20,087 nt of DNA, from contig CBIFWW010000052.1 in NCBI GenBank assembly GCA_966186435.1, positions 1-20,087 on the forward strand. Reading direction: 5' to 3'. The position numbers and the translations under genes are program-made. Source of the DNA: CBIFWW01 sp966186435 (GTDB lineage Bacteria > Pseudomonadota > Gammaproteobacteria > Enterobacterales > Enterobacteriaceae). Below are positions 14,541 through 20,087 of the stretch, one piece after another. Below the pieces are notes generated by a model. It did not search any database and was not told where the DNA came from. It saw nothing but the letters and a program-made list of their open reading frames with translations. Numbering within the stretch: the stretch's first letter is position 1; each line of letters opens with the position of its first letter.

Positions 14541-14567
14541 TTGTGATTTTATCAGGATAAATCACAA
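14541..14567. promoter_or_regulatory. Palindrome in the kbl-hldD intergenic region, possible operator
   Basis: Half-sites TTGTGATTT (14541-14549) and AAATCACAA (14559-14567) form a perfect 9-bp inverted repeat around a 9-base centre. It lies 78 bp upstream of kbl and 134 bp upstream of hldD in a 238-bp divergent spacer. The TGTGA/TCACA halves recall CRP, but the gap is 15 instead of 6 bases. A dimeric regulator site or a transcript hairpin are both possible; the binding protein is unknown. Confidence 0.45.
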
Positions 14568-14613
14568 GCAACGCCACATTGGCCAGGGATTGTTCGTAAT
14601 CCGTGTCGAATGG

Positions 14614-14642
14614 CTGCCGGGGTGGCAATGTAATGTTATGAT
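14614..14642 (+). promoter_or_regulatory. Candidate hldD promoter with extended -10
   Basis: TGTTATGAT (14634-14642) is an extended -10 element with 5 of 6 consensus bases in the hexamer TATGAT. CTGCCG (14614-14619) stands 17 bp upstream as a partial -35. It would give a leader of roughly 50 bases before hldD and could drive the whole hldD-waaF-waaC-GT-GT-waaL run. Confidence 0.5.
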
Positions 14643-14701
14643 AGGAACCATTAGCGCGTGAGCAACACGTTCAAACGCCCCACTATTTAAAGGTTACATT
14701 T

Positions 14702-15634
14702 ATGATTATTGTCACCGGTGGCGCCGGTTTTATCGGCAGCAATATTATCAAATCCCTGAATGACATCGGTTATACCGATATCCTGGTTGTTGATAACCTG
14801 AAAGACGGGACCAAGTTCGTGAATCTGGTGGATTTACACATCGCCGATTACATGGATAAAGAAGACTTTCTGATCCAGATTATGGCTGGCGAAGATTTTG
14901 GCGATATCGATGCCATCTTCCACGAAGGCGCCTGCTCTTCCACCACCGAGTGGGATGGTAAGTACATGATGGATAATAACTATCAGTACTCCAAAGAGCT
15001 GCTGCACTATTGCCTGGAACGCCAAATTCCGTTCCTGTACGCCTCCTCTGCCGCCACCTACGGCGGGCGTCATTCTAATTTCGTTGAATCCCGTGAATAC
15101 GAGCAGCCGCTGAATGTGTACGGCTACTCCAAGTTCCTGTTCGATGAGTATGTTCGCCAGATCCTGCCTGAAGCAGATTCTCAGATCACCGGCTTCCGTT
15201 ACTTCAACGTATATGGGCCGCACGAAGGCCACAAAGGGAGCATGGCAAGCGTGGCTTTCCACCTCAACACCCAGCTGAACAACGGTGAAAACCCGAAACT
15301 GTTCGAAGGGAGCGATGGCTTCCGCCGTGACTTTATCTACGTTGGCGATGTGGCAGCCGTGAACCTGTGGTTCTGGCAGAACGGGGTTTCCGGCATCTAC
15401 AACTGTGGGACCGGCCGTGCCGAATCCTTCCAGGCCGTAGCCGATGCCACCCTGGCATGGCATAAGAAAGGCCAGATCGAATACATCCCGTTCCCGGAAA
15501 AATTGAAAGGCCGCTACCAGGCATTTACTCAAGCCGATATGACCAACCTGCGTGCTGCCGGTTACGACAAGCCATTTAAAACCGTTGCCGAAGGTGTGAC
15601 GGAATACATGGCCTGGCTGAACCGCGATGCATAA
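14702..15634 (+). CDS. hldD: HldD, ADP-L-glycero-D-manno-heptose 6-epimerase
   Basis: Also called RfaD, WaaD or GmhD. NADP-dependent short-chain dehydrogenase/epimerase converting ADP-D,D-heptose to ADP-L,D-heptose, the donor for the inner core of LPS. The 310 residues equal the E. coli protein. The cofactor motif GGAGFIG (6-12), ASSAATYGG around the catalytic serine, YGYSKF with the catalytic tyrosine and lysine (about 140-144), and the C-terminal KGRYQAFTQADMTNLRAAG are all present. The Shine-Dalgarno AAAGG precedes the ATG. waaF follows after 12 bp, so it heads the LPS core operon. Its product feeds the heptosyltransferases encoded next. Confidence 0.98.
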   Translation: MIIVTGGAGFIGSNIIKSLNDIGYTDILVVDNLKDGTKFVNLVDLHIADYMDKEDFLIQIMAGEDFGDIDAIFHEGACSSTTEWDGKYMMDNNYQYSKELLHYCLERQIPFLYASSAATYGGRHSNFVESREYEQPLNVYGYSKFLFDEYVRQILPEADSQITGFRYFNVYGPHEGHKGSMASVAFHLNTQLNNGENPKLFEGSDGFRRDFIYVGDVAAVNLWFWQNGVSGIYNCGTGRAESFQAVADATLAWHKKGQIEYIPFPEKLKGRYQAFTQADMTNLRAAGYDKPFKTVAEGVTEYMAWLNRDA

Positions 15635-15646
15635 CGGTTAGATGAC

Positions 15647-16699
15647 ATGAAAATACTGGTGATTGGCCCGTCATGGGTGGGCGACATGATGATGTCGCAA
15701 AGTCTTTATCGCACGCTCAGGGCGCGCTATCCCCAGGCGATCATTGATGTGATGGCACCGGCTTGGTGCCGTCCATTACTCTCGCGTATGCCGGAAGTGA
15801 ATGAAGCGATCCCGATGCCTTTAGGGCACGGTGCACTGGAAATTGCCGCGCGCCGTAAACTCGGCCATAGCCTGCGTGAACGCCGCTACGATCGCGCCTA
15901 CGTTTTACCGAATTCGTTTAAATCTGCGCTGATCCCCTGGTTTGCAGATATTCCCCATCGTACCGGTTGGCTAGGTGAGATGCGTTACGGGCTACTTAAC
16001 GATGCGCGTAAGCTGGATGAACAAGCCTGGCCACTGATGGTGGAACGCTACATCGCACTGGCTTATGACAAAGGCGTGATGCAATCCGCCCGTGATTTAC
16101 CGCAGCCACTGCTCTGGCCTCAGCTTCAGGTAACTGAGGGGGAGAAAAGCCAGGCGTGCAGCAGCTTTAACCTTTCAAGTTCACGGCCAATCATTGCCTT
16201 TTGCCCGGGGGCGGAATTTGGCCCGGCCAAACGCTGGCCTCATTACCACTATGCTGAACTGGCCAGCAAACTAATCGATGATGGCTACCAGGTGGTTCTT
16301 TTTGGCTCTGCCAAAGATCAGGATGCCGGTAACCAAATCGTCAGCGCCCTGCGTTCAGAGCAACAAACCTGGTGCCGCAACCTGGCGGGTGATACCGCCC
16401 TCGACCAGGCCGTTATTTTACTGGCCTCCAGCCAGGCCGTGGTGACCAATGACTCTGGTTTGATGCATGTGGCCGCTGCACTCGGCCGCCCTCTGGTGGC
16501 GCTATACGGCCCGAGCAGCCCGGACTTCACCCCCCCGCTTTCCCATCAGGCCCGGGTTATCCGCCTGATTAGCGGTTATCTGCGGGTGCGTAAAGGGGAT
16601 GGGGTTGAAGGCTATCATCAAAGTCTTATCGACATTAAACCGGAGCGGGTTCTGGCCGAACTGCGTGAATTGTTGCAGCCCCAGGAACAGTCTGCATGA
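15647..16699 (+). CDS. waaF: WaaF, ADP-heptose:LPS heptosyltransferase II
   Basis: GT9-family cytoplasmic enzyme adding the second heptose of the inner core. The 350 residues (E. coli 348) begin MKILVIGPSWVGDMMMSQSL, with the family's catalytic aspartate at D13. The donor-binding half shows FCPGAEFGPAKRWP, the lysine- and arginine-bearing GPAKRWP motif, and TNDSGLMHVAAALGRPLVALYGP, the (N/D)-S-G-x-x-H signature of GT9. It starts 12 bp after hldD and overlaps waaC by 4 bp (ATGA). The order hldD-waaF-waaC is conserved in Enterobacterales. Confidence 0.97.
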   Translation: MKILVIGPSWVGDMMMSQSLYRTLRARYPQAIIDVMAPAWCRPLLSRMPEVNEAIPMPLGHGALEIAARRKLGHSLRERRYDRAYVLPNSFKSALIPWFADIPHRTGWLGEMRYGLLNDARKLDEQAWPLMVERYIALAYDKGVMQSARDLPQPLLWPQLQVTEGEKSQACSSFNLSSSRPIIAFCPGAEFGPAKRWPHYHYAELASKLIDDGYQVVLFGSAKDQDAGNQIVSALRSEQQTWCRNLAGDTALDQAVILLASSQAVVTNDSGLMHVAAALGRPLVALYGPSSPDFTPPLSHQARVIRLISGYLRVRKGDGVEGYHQSLIDIKPERVLAELRELLQPQEQSA

Positions 16700-17679
16700 A
16701 AGTGTTGATCGTCAAAACATCCTCTATGGGGGATGTGCTGCACACACTGCCAGCCCTGACCGATGCGCAAAATGCGCTTCCCGGTATTCGATTTGACTGG
16801 GTGGTGGAAGAGGGTTTTGCCCAGATCCCCTCCTGGCATACTGCCGTGGATAAGGTGCTGCCGGTGGCAATCCGTCGTTGGCGTAAAGCTTGGTTTACCA
16901 CCCCTATAAAAGCGGAGCGGCTGGCATTCCGTCAGGCTATTCAGGCTGAAAATTACGACGCCATTATTGATGCACAGGGGCTGCTAAAAAGCGCCGCCCT
17001 GGTTACCAGACTCGCCCGGGGTGACAAACATGGCATGGACTGGCAAAGTGCCAGAGAGCCACTGGCCAGTTTGTTCTACAATCATCGGCACCGTATTGAA
17101 AAAAACCAGCACGCAGTTGAACGTACCCGTGAGTTGTTTGCCAAGAGCCTGGGCTATAACAAACCGCCGCAACAGGGCGATTATGCCATTGCACAGCGCT
17201 TCCTGACGGGTGAAGCCACTGGTAGTGCTCCTTATGTCATATTTTTGCATGCCACGACCCGCGATGATAAACACTGGCCAGAATCTCACTGGCGGCGGCT
17301 GGTGGAATTAATGCAGCCGACGGGCCTTGGAATTAAATTGCCCTGGGGAGCGGAGCACGAGCATCAGCGTGCTATGCGCATTGCCGCAGGCCAGCCCCAC
17401 GTGCAGGTGCTGCCAAAGCTCTCTTTGGCTGAAGTGGCCTCTGAGCTGGCAAATGCTACGGCGGTTATCTCTGTGGATACCGGGTTAAGCCATTTGGCGG
17501 CTGCCCTGGATCGCCCCAATATCACGATCTTTGGACCGACCGACCCTGGGCTTATCGGTGGATATGGCCAAAACCAACAACAGCAAGTTAGCCCAACAGG
17601 TAAGACGGGAGACATTACGGCCAATGCGATTTTTAATGCCTTACAAGACATCCTCCAACGCGCTAATGGAGAAACATAG
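16696..17679 (+). CDS. waaC: WaaC, ADP-heptose:LPS heptosyltransferase I
   Basis: GT9-family enzyme adding the first L-glycero-D-manno-heptose to Kdo2-lipid A. The 327 residues begin MKVLIVKTSSMGDVLHTLPA, with catalytic D13, followed by WVVEEGFAQIP, a WaaC-specific segment. The C-terminal half has HATTRDDKHWPESHW, with the phosphate-binding lysine, and ISVDTGLSHLAAALDRPNI, the D-T-G-x-x-H signature. The start overlaps the waaF stop by 4 bp; AGGAA stands 9 bp upstream. The next GT9 gene begins 3 bp after its stop. Confidence 0.97.
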   Translation: MKVLIVKTSSMGDVLHTLPALTDAQNALPGIRFDWVVEEGFAQIPSWHTAVDKVLPVAIRRWRKAWFTTPIKAERLAFRQAIQAENYDAIIDAQGLLKSAALVTRLARGDKHGMDWQSAREPLASLFYNHRHRIEKNQHAVERTRELFAKSLGYNKPPQQGDYAIAQRFLTGEATGSAPYVIFLHATTRDDKHWPESHWRRLVELMQPTGLGIKLPWGAEHEHQRAMRIAAGQPHVQVLPKLSLAEVASELANATAVISVDTGLSHLAAALDRPNITIFGPTDPGLIGGYGQNQQQQVSPTGKTGDITANAIFNALQDILQRANGET

Positions 17680-17682
17680 TCG

Positions 17683-18789
17683 ATGAGCTATGTGTTCCTA
17701 CTGATCCTGTTTTTCCCTATCAAACTAGTGGGAAGGTTTTTCCATAAAAAAACCGGCAGAAATCTGGTCATTCAGACGGCGAAAATTGGCGACTTTATCA
17801 ATGCTACCCCTTTGCTTCATCACTTGGGGAAAAGCGACGTACTGATTAGCCGAACCGTTGAACCCCTCGCCGTGCGCGATGATACCATCGATAAAATCTG
17901 GTTGATTGGTCGCCACAAGCGCAACCTACTGGCTAAGCTGCACTTTGCTTGGCAGATTATGAATCGCTATGACAACGTCTATCTGCTGCAACCCAACAGC
18001 TCGAACCTATTTTTTGCCGCTGTCTGTAATGCCAATAAACAATTCCTTAGCACTTACACCCGTCGCTGGTATCACAGTATTTTTTACGCCACTGCTGATG
18101 GGGTGGTTAATCACGGCAAGCGCACGCTGTCGGTGAATAATTATTTGCAGCTGGCCGATCGGTCATTGAGCTGGAAAGATGCTCCAAAGCACGCCACCTC
18201 TCCGCTGTACCAGCCTAAAACCTGGCCGGAAAGTCTCAATAAAGAAAGCGTTATCCGTGTGGGGATAAGCATTGCGGCTGGTAATAAAGCAAAAACCATC
18301 CCACCCACTATCTGGAAACAAATCTTTGAAACCTTGGCCGATCTGCCCTGCGAATTTTATATTTTCGGCACCGAAAATGAGCAGCCATGGCTGGATGAGT
18401 TAAACCGCGTAGTGGGTGAGCAGCCAAATATCTCCAGCTTATTAGGCTTACTGCCACTGGAAGATGTGCCCTGGGCCATATCCCGGATGGATTGTTACAT
18501 CGCTTCTGACTCCGGTAACGTTTATATCGCCGATGCCGTTGGCGTCCCGGTGGTATTACTCTTTGGCCCATGTTGCCATTATGAACAGCGGCCAATGGGT
18601 GAAACGCTGCTGATTGGCGATGATGAGAATATCTGTTCCTGGGTGTTTGAAACCCGCTACTACTTTGATAAAGACAGTGAAGAGCTGTTTGAAATTAACC
18701 CTGAAGCTGCTGCATCCTTACGGCAGTTTGTCGCTAAGTCACAGCCATCAGCCAGTGCATCGGCAGCCCCAGAATCTATCGGGTATTAA
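17683..18789 (+). CDS. GT9-family heptosyltransferase-like protein (core glycosyltransferase, unassigned)
   Basis: 368 residues of the GT9 fold but clearly different from WaaF, WaaC and WaaQ. A hydrophobic N terminus (about 3-20, YVFLLILFFPIKLVG) precedes the first domain, which carries LVIQTAKIGDFINATPLL; D37 corresponds to the catalytic D13 of WaaC. The C-terminal domain has VGISIAAGNKAKTIPP and IASDSGNVYIADAVGVPVV. The GT9 signature histidine (D-S/T-G-x-x-H) is replaced by tyrosine there. The tail is serine- and alanine-rich. It starts 3 bp after waaC, with GGAG upstream, and is followed 5 bp later by a GT2 gene, so it belongs to the core operon. It probably adds a further heptose or hexose, possibly from a non-heptose donor; the sequence does not settle this. 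Confidence 0.85.
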   Translation: MSYVFLLILFFPIKLVGRFFHKKTGRNLVIQTAKIGDFINATPLLHHLGKSDVLISRTVEPLAVRDDTIDKIWLIGRHKRNLLAKLHFAWQIMNRYDNVYLLQPNSSNLFFAAVCNANKQFLSTYTRRWYHSIFYATADGVVNHGKRTLSVNNYLQLADRSLSWKDAPKHATSPLYQPKTWPESLNKESVIRVGISIAAGNKAKTIPPTIWKQIFETLADLPCEFYIFGTENEQPWLDELNRVVGEQPNISSLLGLLPLEDVPWAISRMDCYIASDSGNVYIADAVGVPVVLLFGPCCHYEQRPMGETLLIGDDENICSWVFETRYYFDKDSEELFEINPEAAASLRQFVAKSQPSASASAAPESIGY

Positions 18790-18794
18790 TTTCT

Positions 18795-19703
18795 ATGGCC
18801 TTCCTCAGTGTCATTATTGCGGCGCATAATGCCGGGAAAACGCTGCCAGCAACTCTAAACAGCTTGCGTAAGGCTTCAGGCCCGGCATTGAATGAACTTG
18901 AAGTTATCATTATTAATGACAGTTCAGACGATGATACCCAGACGGTGATTGATCAATGGCTGGTCGCGCATCCTGCAACCATCACTGAAACAGTCAACTT
19001 CAAAAATGTTGGTCAAGTCAGAAACCGGGCGGTATCCCTGTCCTCCGGTGACTATATCACCATGCTGGATAGCGATGATCTATTGAAGCCAGGGAGCCTT
19101 GGAGATGCGGTTGACTTCCTGAAGAAACACTCGCCAGATATGCTATTAACCCACCTGCTAGAAGTGTGGGATAAAAATAAAATTACCGATGCCTGGGGTG
19201 GGTTTTCTCCCGTCAGCCTCATTACCCAAGAGGCGATACGCCGGTTCCTGATCCATAAGGATTTCCAGGCCCATCTTATTGGTCAGTTTATACACCGCGA
19301 TCTTTACCAACGTAACCCTATACCAGCATTAAGTTGCTATGAAGATTTTGCGGTATTTCCGGCGATGCTGAGCCAGGCGAAGCGTATCTTCTTCCAGCCT
19401 TCAGGGCATTATTACTACATCAAGCGTAAAGATAGCCTCTCCACCGTGCTGGATGCCAGCAAGATAACCCATCTGGTGGATTGCACCCAAAGTATGGAAA
19501 ACGTATTCCCCCAAGCATTTAAAGAATTAATTAACTGTCACTGGTTGGATATTTATACCAACCATAAACAAAGACTCAATTCATTACAACACGATACGGT
19601 TGCCACCCGGATTAATCAATTATACTCGACCCGTTTTTTCTTTTCGAAAGACGTTCGCTTTAGTTATAAAAAAAGGGCCATTAAAGCATTATGGAAAAAG
19701 TAA
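18795..19703 (+). CDS. GT2-family glycosyltransferase of the LPS core region
   Basis: 302 residues with the GT-A fold of family 2. It opens FLSVIIAAHNAGKTLPATLN, then has ELEVIIINDSSDDDT with the first nucleotide-binding aspartates, VGQVRNRAVSLSSGDYITMLDSDD with the DXD metal site in LDSDD, and CYEDFAVFPAML, which holds the ED of the catalytic region. The C-terminal third is rich in lysine, asparagine and tyrosine and may contact the membrane or LPS. No transmembrane segment is clear. It starts 5 bp after the GT9 gene with a poor Shine-Dalgarno, so coupling is likely, and its 3' end overlaps the waaL start by 13 bp. Probably an outer-core transferase; sugar and linkage are unknown. Confidence 0.88.
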   Translation: MAFLSVIIAAHNAGKTLPATLNSLRKASGPALNELEVIIINDSSDDDTQTVIDQWLVAHPATITETVNFKNVGQVRNRAVSLSSGDYITMLDSDDLLKPGSLGDAVDFLKKHSPDMLLTHLLEVWDKNKITDAWGGFSPVSLITQEAIRRFLIHKDFQAHLIGQFIHRDLYQRNPIPALSCYEDFAVFPAMLSQAKRIFFQPSGHYYYIKRKDSLSTVLDASKITHLVDCTQSMENVFPQAFKELINCHWLDIYTNHKQRLNSLQHDTVATRINQLYSTRFFFSKDVRFSYKKRAIKALWKK

Positions 19704-20087
19704 AATTAAAGCTTTATCAATTAACACTGCTGTTAACACTGGTTTCCATAGCGCTGGCCTTGATTAGCTCAGGCAAACAGCGGGAGCTTTTTTACATTGC
19801 GGTTTACGCCAGTATCGTTGGCTTGTTACTGGAACGTAAAAATTTACGCCTGACCAACTTCAGCATTGCCTTTCCCATTTTAGCGATTGGGTTGTTAAAT
19901 CTGGCGTGGTACATGATCTATGAGTTTCATAGGGAAGGGATAAACGTCTACAGCGACTATTTTGGATCCAGTAAAAAACTTATCCTTGGTAGCCTGCTTA
20001 TTTTTTATATAGATCGTTTTAAATTTTATATAGCTGCCGAACGTTTTAAAGCCATATTAATGTACGTTACAGGCATAGGCCTTATCC
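19691..20087 (+). CDS. waaL: WaaL-type O-antigen ligase (5' part, runs off the window)
   Basis: The first 132 codons are present; the gene continues past the right edge. Translation from the ATG at 19691 gives MEKVKLKLYQ followed by strongly hydrophobic segments at about 10-26, 34-46, 57-75 and 94-106, the start of a polytopic inner-membrane protein. The pieces AIGLLNLAWYMIYE and SSKKLILGSLLIFY line up with the N-terminal region of E. coli K-12 WaaL. WaaL transfers O-antigen from undecaprenyl diphosphate to the lipid A core at the periplasmic face. The active-site loops lie outside the window, so the call rests on topology, local similarity and position in the core cluster. A Wzy-type polymerase is a less likely alternative. 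The stretch is AT-rich (18 of 60 bases G or C in 19981-20040). Confidence 0.8.
   Translation, partial: MEKVKLKLYQLTLLLTLVSIALALISSGKQRELFYIAVYASIVGLLLERKNLRLTNFSIAFPILAIGLLNLAWYMIYEFHREGINVYSDYFGSSKKLILGSLLIFYIDRFKFYIAAERFKAILMYVTGIGLI

Noticed and set aside
14542..14566. CRP site upstream of kbl
   Set aside because: The TGTGA and TCACA halves are 15 bases apart rather than 6, so the normal CRP dimer would not fit.
14665..14694. Heat-shock (sigma-32) promoter directly before hldD, because CCCCACTATT resembles a sigma-32 -10
   Set aside because: The start of transcription would fall in the Shine-Dalgarno itself and no CTTGAA-like -35 is at the right distance.
14834..15532. 232-codon open frame on the minus strand opposite hldD
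   Set aside because: It is a shadow of the well-supported hldD frame, with no ribosome site or family likeness.
1..20087. CRISPR arrays, insertion sequences, integrases, tRNA or rRNA genes
   Set aside because: No regularly spaced repeats, transposase or integrase frames, or tRNA-like folds were noticed on reading both strands.

Overview
The window is a chromosomal stretch of a gammaproteobacterium of the order Enterobacterales. Nearly every housekeeping protein matches its E. coli counterpart closely in length and motifs. The order is not that of E. coli, however: cpxRA here lies directly upstream of trmL-cysE-gpsA-secB-grxC-yibN-gpmM-envC-yibQ, whereas E. coli keeps these two blocks at separate loci. 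From memory this arrangement fits Yersiniaceae or Hafniaceae relatives better than E. coli/Salmonella; the genus cannot be fixed from the sequence alone.

Layout, left to right. (1) 1-2284: envelope-stress module, with the first 14 codons of cpxP (minus), a perfect CpxR box, the cpxR-cpxA operon and a strong terminator. (2) 2339-2812: trmL, a tRNA wobble methyltransferase, converging on a minus-strand operon. (3) 5968-2831: yibN-grxC-secB-gpsA-cysE (membrane rhodanese-like protein, glutaredoxin 3, export chaperone, glycerol-3-phosphate dehydrogenase, serine acetyltransferase). (4) 6218-10000: gpmM-envC-yibQ, divergent from yibN (glycolytic mutase, cell-division amidase activator, periplasmic deacetylase-like protein). 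(5) 10060-12202: an accessory two-gene plus-strand unit with a GT4 glycosyltransferase and a second protein that looks like a GT-A-fold transferase; E. coli has the unrelated minus-strand yibD (waaH) here. (6) 14463-12232: kbl-tdh, threonine catabolism, minus strand. (7) 14702 to the right edge: the LPS inner-core cluster hldD-waaF-waaC, then an unassigned GT9 heptosyltransferase-like gene, a GT2 gene and the 5' part of a waaL-type O-antigen ligase cut by the window end.

Much of the window serves the cell envelope: stress sensing (Cpx), septal peptidoglycan hydrolysis control (EnvC), and LPS core synthesis and O-antigen ligation. The conserved genes are ordinary. The variable parts are the two-gene insert between yibQ and tdh, and the right end after waaC, where base composition drops sharply in GC as is usual for LPS outer-core loci.

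No rRNA, tRNA, insertion sequence, phage gene or CRISPR array was seen. I found no clear evidence of a wholly new system. The best candidates for something under-described are the GT4/GT-A pair and the third GT9 gene. Several regulatory structures (a kbl/hldD palindrome, a hairpin inside the trmL 3' end, a gpsA-cysE hairpin, a hairpin over the envC start) are also worth a check.
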